64,000 nt of DNA from Streptomyces sp. B3I8 (GCF_030816915.1 NZ_JAUSYN010000002.1:3795501-3859500), one strand, 5' to 3'. Shown: positions 16,891 through 25,062, counted from the stretch's first letter. A program made the numbers and translations. The notes: a model not told the origin generated them from the letters alone.

Positions 16891-16913
16891 CCCTCAGCTT
16901 GGGAAGCTGAGGG
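16891..16913. repeat. CCTCAGCTT hairpin, copy A of dispersed cargo repeat
   Basis: CCTCAGCTT-GGG-AAGCTGAGG is a perfect 9-bp stem with a 3-base loop, extended by CCC/GGG. Related sequences occur at 19400-19416, 21611-21634 and 21966-21984, each between cargo genes. The flanking 16843-17147 holds no convincing gene. Confidence 0.65.
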
Positions 16914-17147
16914 AAACAGTGCCGATTCAATCCCTGAGCCGCATGTACGGCTGCTTCGGGGGCCTCGGCGGGCACCGGCGCTGTCACGGCCCCGCGTTCC
17001 CCGCCCCGTCTGGTGCGCTTGTGGCACGGCGGAGCTAACTCGTTGCACGCGCCGATCGCCTCGAAGTTTTGGCGTGCCTGCCAGTCGTCTTGTGGCGGTT
17101 GCTGGGGCTGGCCGTTGGCAGCTGTGGCGGCAAGGGAAGATATCGGG

Positions 17148-18305
17148 ATGGTTGATCAGATTCCTGCGGTGCCGGTGGGGGTGCTGACTGACCCGGCGCA
17201 GGCGTTTGCGCTGGTCGGTGGTGCCGACGATGCCGAGCGGTTCACGTTCGGTGGCGCGACGGTCGTGATCGGTCCGGCGGGAACCGTGATCGTCACCGGG
17301 GCGGGTGACAGAGGCCCCAACAGGAGCGGGGTGTGGAACGCGGATGAGGTCCGTCTGTTCGGCCCGGCTCCGGCACCGGTCACGGAACGACTCGCGGGGC
17401 GGACATGGAAATGGGGCGCGGTCGACGAGGGGTTGCCCGTGCACCTCATGGTCCGTGTCGAGGACGGCCTGCTGTACCTCGGTGCCGGTCGTACTGTCCA
17501 GGTTGGGACAGCCCGGCGGCCAGGCTGCACCGAGTACGAACTCACCCGCTGCGTGGTGCGGCTCGAAGTGCCCCTGAGCCGGAACCTGCTTGACCGGGTT
17601 CGTCCGCCGCTGCCTGCGGTGAATCTCCCGGGGCTGGACTGGCTCCGGCACGTGATTGGCGACCGCGCGGTGGCGCTGGAGCAGTTCGTCACAGGCTGGT
17701 ACCCGGTCACCGACACTGCGGACACGCCGTCCACCAGACTGCCGTCGGCACCCATACCCGATGGTTTGAGACAGCTCTACCGGCTGGCTGTGCAGCGGCC
17801 GGCGGCTCTTGGAGTGCAGAACAGGATCTACCCCGAGTCAGCCCTGCGCACCGACGACCGTGGGGAAATGATGGTTTTCGGTGTCGAGAACCAAGGAGGA
17901 TTCGTCTGGTCACTCTTGTGGACGCTCGGCGGTGGGGAGACCGATCCGACCGTTTGGTTCTGCGACGACAGTGAAAGGCCGATCGCCGAACAGGAGCCGC
18001 TCAGTGGCTTCCTCCTTCAGTTCTCACTCTTCGAGGCCGCCATGGGCGCGGACTACTTGGCGCTGCCTCGCAGCCTTGAACTCACGGCACAACAGGTTGA
18101 CCAGCTCACCAAGCGGCTGGATCCGGTTCCGCTGCGCCCCTTCTGGCCTTGGGGTCCCACTCGTTTCTATGTGGCGCCGGGCCTCGTCATGCACGTCTGC
18201 GAAGCAGGCGATAACAAGTTCGAGGCGTGGGCCGGCGCCACTCACCGCAGCGCTCTGGCCCTGCTGGCTGATGCCACAGTCGAGTGGTCTCGCTTCGACG
18301 GATGA
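17148..18305 (+). CDS. Hypothetical protein with SUKH (SMI1/KNR4)-like C-terminal half
   Basis: A 385-residue soluble protein. The N-terminal 150 residues are beta-rich (FTFGGATVVIGPAGTVIV, WKWGAVDEGLPVHLMV). The C-terminal half resembles SUKH-type domains: PDGLRQLYRLAVQRPAALGV, RGEMMVFGVENQGGFVWSL, PTVWFCDDSE and SGFLLQFSLFEAA. SUKH proteins include immunity proteins against nuclease toxins and general binding modules. ATG at 17148 follows a GGGAAGATAT stretch. No toxin gene is adjacent, so an immunity role is only a possibility. Lies in AICE cargo, between repeat copy A and the internal att-like site. Confidence 0.65.
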   Translation: MVDQIPAVPVGVLTDPAQAFALVGGADDAERFTFGGATVVIGPAGTVIVTGAGDRGPNRSGVWNADEVRLFGPAPAPVTERLAGRTWKWGAVDEGLPVHLMVRVEDGLLYLGAGRTVQVGTARRPGCTEYELTRCVVRLEVPLSRNLLDRVRPPLPAVNLPGLDWLRHVIGDRAVALEQFVTGWYPVTDTADTPSTRLPSAPIPDGLRQLYRLAVQRPAALGVQNRIYPESALRTDDRGEMMVFGVENQGGFVWSLLWTLGGGETDPTVWFCDDSERPIAEQEPLSGFLLQFSLFEAAMGADYLALPRSLELTAQQVDQLTKRLDPVPLRPFWPWGPTRFYVAPGLVMHVCEAGDNKFEAWAGATHRSALALLADATVEWSRFDG

Positions 18306-18633
18306 CATCGCCGCGTTGCAGAGCCGCAGACAAGTCGGTGAAGTCTCAATATGGCCCGCCCTGATCGCAACGGCCCCTGATCAGGTCAGATAGCCAGGGG
18401 AAGTGGTGCTGTGCGGTGTCCACTAGCCACCGTAGTTCTCTGTGTTACCCCGACGATCGGGCGCGATTGGGGCACGGACCTCTTCGTCCCGAAGCAACTT
18501 GGGTGAGCTTCTGACCTTGGCCTGGTGGGCCTCTCAGCAGCGCTGACGGTCCACAGACGTCCGCTGTTGTCCGCCGCTGTTCGTGGGCGTTGTCACGCAG
18601 TTAGACACTCACGCAGCGGACGTGGCACGAGCT
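18306..18633. other. Gene-free cargo spacer with att-like site and arm-like repeats
   Basis: No gene seen. At 18477-18493, seventeen bases (GACCTCTTCGTCCCGAA) match the tRNA-Pro anticodon region at 34591-34607 exactly. About 100 bp further (18591-18616) are TGTCACGCAG and TTAGACACTCACGCAG, which match the int-proximal arm motifs at 34487-34506. Together they look like a second, diverged left end of an element. Confidence 0.5.
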
Positions 18634-18972
18634 TCAGTCGCCCGCGAACCACAGGTAACTGCCTGGGGTAGCCGCGCACTCTTCCAGCATCGTTGCGAGG
18701 TCGCCCAGTGCGGCGAGCTGACGTTCATCACCGCATCGCTGCGTCAGGCCGCGGATCTCCTGGAGAGCGGCTGCGGCCTCTTGTTCGTTCATCACCGTGT
18801 CTCCGTACGGATCTACGGCAGTGAGCCTCCCCGGTACTCCAAGGAGCTGCAGCGAGCCGAGCGCATCGGCCAGCGCGTCGCCGTGCCCTTGGGAGCTCCG
18901 CAGAAGTGTCGCGCGGGACTTGCGCCAGTTACGAGCCGGCCGTGATGAGTGCAACTCCAGATCGATTCCCAT
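18634..18972 (-). CDS. Hypothetical protein
   Basis: A 112-residue soluble protein: a basic N-terminus (LELHSSRPARNWRKSRATLL), then helical acidic sequence (MNEQEAAAALQEIRGLTQRC, GDERQLAALGDLATMLEECA) and an aromatic C-terminal tail. No family is recognised. An internal methionine at the MNEQEAAAAL segment could be an alternative start giving about 52 residues. Alone in the cargo region, followed on its upstream side by about 600 bp of noncoding repeat-bearing DNA. Confidence 0.45.
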   Translation of the reverse strand: MGIDLELHSSRPARNWRKSRATLLRSSQGHGDALADALGSLQLLGVPGRLTAVDPYGDTVMNEQEAAAALQEIRGLTQRCGDERQLAALGDLATMLEECAATPGSYLWFAGD

Positions 18973-19581
18973 ACTTCATGATGCGCATGCTGTGCCGCTG
19001 GACAGCCGTCCGTGACCAACGGCCACATGTGGTCAAGGCCCTCGCTCATCGGTGTCTTCTTGCCCTGGGTGTTGTCGGGGATCTTGGTGAGCTGGGTTTT
19101 TGCTGGTGAGAAGCGGTGTCCCTGCCTACGTGATGGTCGTCGTTGGTCGTTGCCGGTCGCTGTCGAGCGCCCTCGGACGGCCCAGAGACGGCCCAGCTTC
19201 GCTGCGCTCGCCTGAGGACTGGCGCTTTCGATGGGATCGTCTGAACCTCAGCCGACGAAAGCCAGCCACGGCGGCGGGTGCGTCGACCGAGCAGGCGCGC
19301 GTGTGCCTCGCTGCACCCCACCGGCCTCAGCCACGCTGCCAATGCCGTCGACCAGAGCGGACTACGACGGCCGGGCCGCTACGACGATGCCTGAGCCATC
19401 AACTTGGGAAGCTGCGAGCCTTTGGCCGGTTTCCGCGCTGACCTGGATGAACGGTTCGCTCGGGGCCTCGACGGGTGTTGCCCCAGTCACCGTGGTTCCT
19501 CGCTGTTCCCCGCTCGATCTGGTGCGGTTGTGGTGCGGTCCGTCGGCGCTCGGAATCAGCCCAGGGGCCTGTGCACGTACC
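18973..19581. other. Long gene-free stretch containing repeat copy B
   Basis: About 600 bp with no coding bias. Its central part (19241-19416) is repeat copy B. The sequence after it (to about 19560) resembles that after copy A at 16960-17035 (TTCCCCGC then TCTGGTGCG motifs). Confidence 0.5.
19241..19416. repeat. Dispersed cargo repeat, copy B
   Basis: About 175 bp that align with 21803-21985 at roughly three of four positions. They share CCTCAGCC, GCGCGTGTGCCTCGCTGCAC, CACCGGCCTCAGCCACGCTG, GTCGACCAGAG and, at the end, CTTGGGAAGCT. A third copy is split by the IS (22076-22093 and 23463-23575). Confidence 0.7.
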
Positions 19582-20046
19582 TCAAAGGTGCTGCTTCGCT
19601 GAGCCGACGAGTCGGCTGATGTTGTCACGGGTGCGTGCTCTCAGCTCGTCCAGCTCAGCCCTGGCATCCGCCTTGGGCAGGTCCGTGATGTCCGCAAGCA
19701 CGTCTTCCGCGGTCCGACTCAACCGATCGTCATCCGTCAGCATCTGCACCCGGAAGAGGGCCTCTTGAGCGCTGGAGCGCAAGTCGTAGGCGCGGATGCG
19801 CACCGCGTCGGGGTCCTCCGGTGGTGGCTGCTCATGCTCACAGAACCACAGATGGACCAGGCAGCGGCGATAGTTGACCAACGCGCCGGCATAGGCGGAG
19901 TAGGCATCGAGTCGCTCCTGCCGAAGCTTCTCGCGGCGGGTGAACTGATGGCTCCTGTCGGTGGTGCGCTGCTGAAACGCCAGAGTGATCCCCGACCCGA
20001 GCAGGGTTCCAAGAACGGCTATGGCGCTGGCGATGATGGACTCCAC
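19582..20046 (-). CDS. Membrane-anchored helical protein, function unknown (copy 2)
   Basis: A 154-residue paralogue of the protein at 12514-12981. Both begin MES(L/I)IA(A/S)AIA(I/V)LGTL, a single transmembrane helix, and continue with matching charged helices (EKLRQERLDAYSAYAGALVN versus ERLREQRLAAYGDFARVIME) and the motif DD(S/D)RL. A GTG start at 20046 gives this form. Here it is AICE cargo; the other copy is chromosomal beside the kinase/radical SAM/HD operon. The function is unknown; the shared layout suggests an inner-membrane protein with a cytosolic coiled coil. Confidence 0.75.
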   Translation of the reverse strand: MESIIASAIAVLGTLLGSGITLAFQQRTTDRSHQFTRREKLRQERLDAYSAYAGALVNYRRCLVHLWFCEHEQPPPEDPDAVRIRAYDLRSSAQEALFRVQMLTDDDRLSRTAEDVLADITDLPKADARAELDELRARTRDNISRLVGSAKQHL

Positions 20047-20275
20047 GCGTCAAGCTGATCACGTCTCGCCGCCTTGGGTGGGCCGCTGGCCCGACTTCGG
20101 TGTCAAATCGGCGCTGCCCTCGGCGTCACTGACGCTGAGAGCATGACCTTCTGATCCGTAGCTCTGGAGAGATCGGTCATTGGAGGTCATACAGGCTGCG
20201 GGGAGGCCCTTGAGGGCCGGAGTCGTTCGCCGTCGGTTGCTGGGGTTGCTGTATTCCGTTGCTGTACAGCAGCGG

Positions 20276-20677
20276 CTACCAGTCCCGCCAGTCATCTGTG
20301 ATCTCGGTGCGGCTGATGCCTCGCCTCGCTGCCAGAGCAGGGACATCGATGCCGTGCCCCGTCAAGACCTGATCGATGTAGAGGCACAACTCCTCGCGCT
20401 CTTCGGTCTCGAAGCCGGCGCCGTCGTGGTCCTCGTTGATCTCATTCAGGGCCAGCACGACACGCTTGATCACCTCGAAGACCTGCTCGTCGTCCTGGTT
20501 CCGGAGCGGGTCCACCTCCGACTCGAACGCCTGCAGTGCCCCGTCAGTCGCCGCCAGCAGTGACTCAGGGAAGAGGTCCGACAGGAAGGCATCGCTCGGG
20601 GCCCGTGTGCCAGCGGCGAGTTCGGTTGCCTCGCTCTCCACGCGGGCCCGCCAACGTGCTGATGGTCTGGTTGCCAT
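20276..20677 (-). CDS. Hypothetical acidic protein
   Basis: A 133-residue soluble protein (RPSARWRARVESEATELAAG, EVIKRVVLALNEINEDHDG, ELCLYIDQVLTGHGIDVPAL, ARRGISRTEITDDWRDW). The acidic, tryptophan-ended form with a central helix resembles uncharacterised proteins seen in Streptomyces cargo regions; no specific family is claimed. ATG at 20677 is chosen over longer in-frame starts that read through noncoding-looking sequence. Neighbours are hypothetical genes in AICE cargo. Confidence 0.6.
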   Translation of the reverse strand: MATRPSARWRARVESEATELAAGTRAPSDAFLSDLFPESLLAATDGALQAFESEVDPLRNQDDEQVFEVIKRVVLALNEINEDHDGAGFETEEREELCLYIDQVLTGHGIDVPALAARRGISRTEITDDWRDW

Positions 20678-20943
20678 GCCTGGACCGTAAGCCCAGGCTC
20701 TGACACCGGGATCACGGTGCACGCTTTCCAACTGTGGTGGTGGGGTGGCGGGCGTCGTTCGGGGGTGTTCACCTGGGTTCACGGGCGGCCCGCTCGTGGG
20801 CTGCACCCGGCTCCTGGTCCCGCCTGAACGGCCGTGAACGGGGTTGAATGAGAAGGAAACTGAGACGGACGGCCACGCAGGGCTGAGACGGCCGACCTGC
20901 CAATTTGCTGGTCTGTCGGCTTCGTCCATACGAGGATGCTGCT

Positions 20944-21567
20944 ATGCGCCGCGCTCACGATGAGGAAGAGCCGCTCAAGCTGATCCGCCGCTACGTCACG
21001 CCCGACCGGCGGTACCTCAAACTTGGCGGCAGCCTTCTCGGGATGAGCGGACGCAACCGAACCAAGTTCCTCCGCAAGCTGGGCCAGGCTGCCGGTGAGA
21101 TCAGTCCTCGTGAACTGGACACGCTGCTCGACGGAGGGTGGCGCGAGCGTAAGACGGCAGCCTGGCTCGTCGCCGTGGCCGGCAGATCCGAGTTCCGGGA
21201 TCGTCTCGGCGAACTCATGCTCGCTAGTGAAGGGCCCTACGCGGGGCAGGCGTACTGCGTCGCTCTGGCCAGCTTCGGCACCCGGACCGACGCCGACTTG
21301 CTGGTCGCTTACCTCGACCGCTACCTGCGGCGCCCCGACCTCTACTACGACCAGACAGCCGTCCTCGGCGCGCTCCTGTTGCTCGACGCCAAGCTCGGTG
21401 CTGACTACGCGGCCCGGTTCCTCGCGCCTGACGGACTCTGGCAGCAGTGGATCGACGGGCCGCCGAGCAAGGACGGCGAGGTCGCCGACAGCTACCAAGA
21501 GTTCATTGGCAAGCTCTGCGCCTTCGCTGAGGAGGCTGCCAAGCACTGCCACGACAGGCTGACATGA
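20944..21567 (+). CDS. DUF6000-like hypothetical protein
   Basis: A 207-residue helical protein: YVTPDRRYLKLGGSLLGM, WRERKTAAWLVAVAGRSEFR, AGQAYCVALASFGTRTDADL, LVAYLDRYLRRPDLYYDQTA, VLGALLLLDAKLGADYAARF. The Trp-Arg motif, the AGQAYCVALA segment and the YLDRYLxRPDLYYDQ segment fit DUF6000 as remembered; members look like HEAT-type repeats and have no known function. ATG at 20944 is chosen at the end of a spacer; the upstream in-frame start adds 13 unlikely residues. Stand-alone AICE cargo gene. Confidence 0.65.
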   Translation: MRRAHDEEEPLKLIRRYVTPDRRYLKLGGSLLGMSGRNRTKFLRKLGQAAGEISPRELDTLLDGGWRERKTAAWLVAVAGRSEFRDRLGELMLASEGPYAGQAYCVALASFGTRTDADLLVAYLDRYLRRPDLYYDQTAVLGALLLLDAKLGADYAARFLAPDGLWQQWIDGPPSKDGEVADSYQEFIGKLCAFAEEAAKHCHDRLT

Positions 21568-21610
21568 GTCCCTCGCCGAGGGAGGTCACTACCATCGCCT
21601 AGCGCGTTGC

Positions 21611-21634
21611 GCCCTCAGCTTGGGAAGCTCGGGG
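21611..21634. repeat. Dispersed cargo repeat hairpin, first half of copy C
   Basis: GCCCTCAGCTTGGGAAGCTC, an imperfect version of the copy A hairpin, begins 44 bp after the preceding gene. The following 21635-21800 has no gene and shares CCGCTGACCTG with the sequence after copy B. Confidence 0.55.
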
Positions 21635-21802
21635 CTCTTGACGGCTGTAGCTCCGCTGACCTGCGGCGGGATGGTGCTGGACTCCTGGTCGCACCCGGCG
21701 CGAGTTCCCGCTGCCCCCCCGTGATTCCCCGGAGGAGCTGGCATGCGAATAGCACGGTACTTTCGCCTCGATCGTCTCCTTGGCGGAGCTGGGCCGAGGA
21801 TT

Positions 21803-21985
21803 GTCCGAGCCTCAGCCAACGACAGTCAGCCACGATGGCGGATCAGCCGACCGTGCAGGTGCGCGTGTGCCTCGCTGCACCCCCACCGGCCTCAGCCACG
21901 CTGCCCTAGATCGTCGACCAGAGGAGGGAACGGCGGTCGGCACATGACGACGGTGCCTGAGCCACCTCAGCTTGGGAAGCTCAGG
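21803..21985. repeat. Dispersed cargo repeat, copy C
   Basis: Aligns along its length with copy B (19241-19416) and ends in CCTCAGCTTGGGAAGCTCAG. The stretch 21568-22093 around it contains no gene. Confidence 0.7.
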
Positions 21986-22125
21986 CGATTTAGGAGCAAT
22001 ATCTGTGGTTAAGCCGGGTTGGAGCCGCTCCGGAATTTCGCGGGCCAGTAACTGATTTCCGGCAGTGTCACGAAGCTCAGTCGACGACAGCTAAAGGTTG
22101 TCCCGTAAGCCCATGAGGCTGAGGG

Positions 22126-22539
22126 TCATGCTGCGTCAGGGTCGGTGCCGATGGCGCCGGCCGAGCGAAGGGAACGCCCGAGGTCTCCGGTGAGGCTGCG
22201 CGGGTGTCGGCGCCACCACCACAGGTCGGGGCCGGGCAGCCTGTGGAACTGGTCGAGTGCTTGGCCGTCGTCGTCGACGGTCGCGGCCCTGTACCGGTCG
22301 TCCAGAGCTTTGATCCGCGGGGTCCAGAGCTGGACGATGTGTTCGTCCAGCAGGATCCATGCCTCGTGCAGCCAGTTCCGGCAGTAGAGGTCGTTGGTGT
22401 ACTCGTAGATGTCGTCGCCGTAGCCGCGCTCGATGGCGCTCACCAGGGCGGCCCACGCGTTTACCCTTTCAGTGACCGTGAACGCCGTTCGCCAGCCGCG
22501 CTGGTGCAACAGCTCCCCCACCTCGGTCTCCGTAGCCAC
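22126..22539 (-). CDS. Hypothetical protein carried inside the IS
   Basis: A 137-residue soluble protein: GELLHQRGWRTAFTVTERVN, AIERGYGDDIYEYTNDLYCR, WLHEAWILLDEHIVQLWTPR, ALDDRYRAATVDDDGQALDQ, LPGPDLWWWRRHPRSLTGDL. It is tryptophan-rich with no recognised family. It lies between the IS terminal repeats, ends 18 bp inside the left one, and is transcribed away from the transposase. Coding bias is clear. It may be a true passenger or a regulator of transposition. Confidence 0.65.
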   Translation of the reverse strand: MATETEVGELLHQRGWRTAFTVTERVNAWAALVSAIERGYGDDIYEYTNDLYCRNWLHEAWILLDEHIVQLWTPRIKALDDRYRAATVDDDGQALDQFHRLPGPDLWWWRRHPRSLTGDLGRSLRSAGAIGTDPDAA

Positions 22540-22638
22540 GGGCGGAGGATCTCACGGGGAAGCCGTCCGGGCGATCGAGATACTGTCCCGCCAGAGGCTG
22601 CGGGCCCCGAAGCATGATCAAGGTGAGACGATCTCGCC

Positions 22639-23409
22639 GTGGCTGGTGTGATCACGGCGTCGGAACCCTCCTGGATAGCCCCGTTCACCGGGCTGAGCCC
22701 ACGACAGTTCACGAAACTTGTGACTGCGTTGCGGCGGGAGGGCGCCGACCCGGTGAGCAGAGGCCGGCCCTGGGGCCTACCGCTGGAAGACAGATTTCTG
22801 CTGGTGGCCGCGTACTGGCGGACGAACCTCACCCTGCGGCAGCTGGCCCCATTGTTCGGGGTCTCCAAGTCCGCCGCGGACCGGATCATCGCCCACATCG
22901 GGCCATTGCTCGCCCTGCGGCCTCGCACGAGGTTCCGGAAAGACACGGTGCTGATCGTCGACGGCACCCTAATCCCCACCCGGGACCACACGATCGCCGA
23001 GCAGTCGAAGAACTACAGGTACTCCACCAACCACCAAGTCGTCATCGATGCCGACACCCGTCTGGTCGTCGCCGTCGGCCGACCGGTCCCGGGGAACCGC
23101 AACGACTGCAAGGCATGGGAGCTGTCCGGAGCGAAGGACGCCATCGGCCGGACCACTGTGATCGCTGACGGTGGCTACCGGGGCACTGGCCTGATCATCC
23201 CTCACCGCCGTGACCCCGGTCGGGCCGAACTACCAAGTTGGAAAGAGGAACACAACGCCTCTCACCGCAAGGTCAGGGCCCGCGGCGAGCACGCCTTCGC
23301 CCGGATGAAGAGCTGGAAGATCCTCCGCGACTGCCGCTTGAAGGGCAACGGCGTTCACCACGCCATGCTCGGCATCGCCCGCCTCCACAACGTCACCATC
23401 ACCGGCTGA
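22639..23409 (+). CDS. IS5-group DDE transposase
   Basis: A 256-residue transposase. The N-terminal helix-turn-helix (LSPRQFTKLVTALRREG, NLTLRQLAPLFGVSKSAADR) is followed by a DDE_Tnp_4-like catalytic domain: first Asp in VLIVDGTLIPTRD, second in VIADGGYRGTG and Glu in RARGEHAFARMKSWKILRD. Length and motif order are normal for single-frame members, so it may be active. GTG at 22639. It cuts and pastes the flanking DNA between the 12-bp repeats. Confidence 0.92.
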   Translation: MAGVITASEPSWIAPFTGLSPRQFTKLVTALRREGADPVSRGRPWGLPLEDRFLLVAAYWRTNLTLRQLAPLFGVSKSAADRIIAHIGPLLALRPRTRFRKDTVLIVDGTLIPTRDHTIAEQSKNYRYSTNHQVVIDADTRLVVAVGRPVPGNRNDCKAWELSGAKDAIGRTTVIADGGYRGTGLIIPHRRDPGRAELPSWKEEHNASHRKVRARGEHAFARMKSWKILRDCRLKGNGVHHAMLGIARLHNVTITG

Positions 23410-23462
23410 ACCGAGCAGGCAGGTCAGCAAGCACGACCGTGATCAATTACGGGACAACGCTT

Positions 23463-23580
23463 AGCTACGACGCCGGGAGTGCCAGCGATCAGGCGCGCGT
23501 ATGTCTCATTGCACACTCACCGGCTTCCACCACGTAGTCAATACCGTCGGCTGGAACAATCACGACTGCCCACTCGCGCT
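23463..23580. repeat. Dispersed cargo repeat, right part of copy D
   Basis: Continues the repeat interrupted by the IS: AGGCGCGCGTATGTCTCATT, GCACACTCACCGGCTTCCAC and CAATACCGTCG match copy B in order (GCGCGTGTGCCTCGCTGCAC, CACCGGCCTCAGCC, CAATGCCGTCG). The left part is at 22076-22093. Confidence 0.6.
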
Positions 23581-23658
23581 GACGGTGCCCACAGGCGCGA
23601 CCGCTGAAGCATGTGGGTTCGATTCAACAGATCGAAAATGAGCGCTACTGACAATCAA

Positions 23659-24672
23659 TTATGGGATAATGGAATACCTCCCATAGCCGTCTCTGGCGAT
23701 TAGCTGAGAGGCGCCACCGAAGGGCGTGAACTTAAATGCGGGATTCCCTTTATTAACCTTGACGGAAATGTCTTTTGTCTCATTATCTGCTGGAACGTAG
23801 TATTTCAAATGAAGGGACCATTCGCACCCGCGGTCCGAGGCGACAGAGATATTCATGAATGCAGGTTCTAGGTTATTTTGCAGCGCTACCCCCTTAACTG
23901 TCAGGTAGGGCTTTCCTGAGGCATCATCCGTAGCGTCGACTGTGTCTCCCGGGTTTTCAGCCTGGGTGAAATCGAATACCAGTCCATCCCTGTTAGAGAC
24001 ACCCCCGGACGGTGCAGGAACGAGTGCCGATTGGGCTGTAGATTCAGTGCATTTTATCGTTTTCGCATAGATGCGTTTAATCGTGATTACGCCACCGCGC
24101 TGAGAGGAGAGCTCGAGCTGCATGGAAAGATAGGGGAGGGGTGCATTCTCTGGATCTCCGCGCCGCCCCAGAACCCGCTGCCCGCCCAAATCGGAGAGCT
24201 TTTTCCTGAGTTTTTTGTCGCTGACGTTCGACTTATTGATCACATCGACTTCCGCCTGGGTCAGGACCCGATCGAATTCCCAATAGTCGACCTCCCCAGC
24301 CGCTTGCTCGGCGGGAGGAATATAGGAGAGGTGTGCGTCGAGTGCAGGTTTAGATTTTTCTACATTATCTGCCGCTTTATCGGCAACTTCTGCGGCATCG
24401 TCGGCCAGGATGTGGGTGTACGCGTAGGTCGTAAGGATTCCCACGAGGAAAACGGCCAATATGGCGAGCGCTTTTTTGGCAGAAATGCGCCGAAGGCTTT
24501 GCCCGTTCTGTGCAGCCTCGGGGTCTAGAGCTTCGGCTAAAAAGTTTCGCGTTCTTTCCGCTGAGGTGGTTCCTCCGGTGCTGGCGCTTCCCCCGGTGGT
24601 TCCTCCGGTGCTGGCGCTTCCTCCGGTGCTGGCGCTTCCTCCGGTGCTGGCGCTTCCCCCGGACGTGCTCAT
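23659..24672 (-). CDS. Membrane-anchored hypothetical protein with Ser/Thr/Gly repeats
   Basis: A 337-residue protein starting MSTSGG at 24672. Residues 1-35 are repeats of GGSAST encoded by an 18-bp tandem repeat (24569-24660). A basic stretch and one transmembrane helix follow (ALAILAVFLVGILTTYAYTH, about residues 70-90), then a 240-residue extracytoplasmic domain of beta-rich character (VITIKRIYAKTIKC, YLTVKGVALQNNL, WSLHLKYYVPADNETKDISV). Its base composition is noticeably more A+T-rich than its neighbours, which suggests a foreign source. No family is recognised. Repeat number may vary between strains. Confidence 0.7.
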   Translation of the reverse strand: MSTSGGSASTGGSASTGGSASTGGTTGGSASTGGTTSAERTRNFLAEALDPEAAQNGQSLRRISAKKALAILAVFLVGILTTYAYTHILADDAAEVADKAADNVEKSKPALDAHLSYIPPAEQAAGEVDYWEFDRVLTQAEVDVINKSNVSDKKLRKKLSDLGGQRVLGRRGDPENAPLPYLSMQLELSSQRGGVITIKRIYAKTIKCTESTAQSALVPAPSGGVSNRDGLVFDFTQAENPGDTVDATDDASGKPYLTVKGVALQNNLEPAFMNISVASDRGCEWSLHLKYYVPADNETKDISVKVNKGNPAFKFTPFGGASQLIARDGYGRYSIIP

Positions 24673-24838
24673 GCATCCACCACCTGATCGCTTTGACTGC
24701 CGAAGTCCCAATGGCTATGTCCGTGAAACACGCAGTCAACACCAAGACGCCATATTTTGGTCTCCTGTAAGGAAGGAGGCAAGCGCTTTGGCTATGGTGT
24801 GCTCCAATCTCTGACACCGGACGGCTGAACGCCGGGTG

Positions 24839-24911
24839 CGCGGCCCGGCCGCCGGCCGGGCTGGAGCGGGACGAAGGCAGGAGCGCAGGCCCGGCCGGGG
24901 GCCGGGCCGCG
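24839..24911. repeat. Large GC-rich inverted repeat (23-bp arms)
   Basis: Arms 24839-24861 and 24889-24911 are reverse complements with one mismatch, around a 27-base loop, and consist mainly of CCGG and GGCC blocks. It lies in the 390-bp gene-free stretch (24673-25062) between cargo and core. It could be a strong bidirectional terminator, or a replication or transfer origin structure. No other signal was found in the stretch. Confidence 0.6.
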
Positions 24912-25062
24912 CGCGGGGAGCGGAGCGAGCCGCCTTGAACCAGTAGAGAAAGTTTGAATCAGGCACGGGTTGTTGGTGTGTCCGGTCCCGGTAGATGCTT
25001 GACGGCCGTCGACGTGGCTTAGGCTCCTGGTGTCTGCTGCCTGGTGGTGTAGAACCCTGAGC

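Larger units (their letters stand above)
22094..23462 (+). mobile_element. IS5-group insertion sequence with a passenger gene
   Basis: Perfect 12-bp terminal inverted repeats GTTGTCCCGTAA (22097-22108) and TTACGGGACAAC (23447-23458) enclose a DDE transposase and a second, oppositely oriented gene. The 5-bp AGCTA occurs directly on both sides (22089-22093 and 23463-23467), a candidate target duplication that sets the ends at 22094 and 23462. The IS interrupts copy D of the cargo repeat. At about 1.37 kb it is longer than expected for a 256-residue transposase alone. Confidence 0.75.

Noticed and set aside
21934..22012. Small protein-coding frame with PQLGKL sequence
   Set aside because: The same peptide appears wherever the hairpin repeat occurs in different frames and contexts; it is repeat DNA, not a gene.
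16891..23580. Integron with attC sites
   Set aside because: No integron integrase is present, gene orientations are mixed, and the repeats lack attC-type core ends. Only a loose resemblance in layout.
24569..24660. Noncoding minisatellite
   Set aside because: The 18-bp repeat is in frame and encodes the GGSAST repeats of the 23659-24672 protein.
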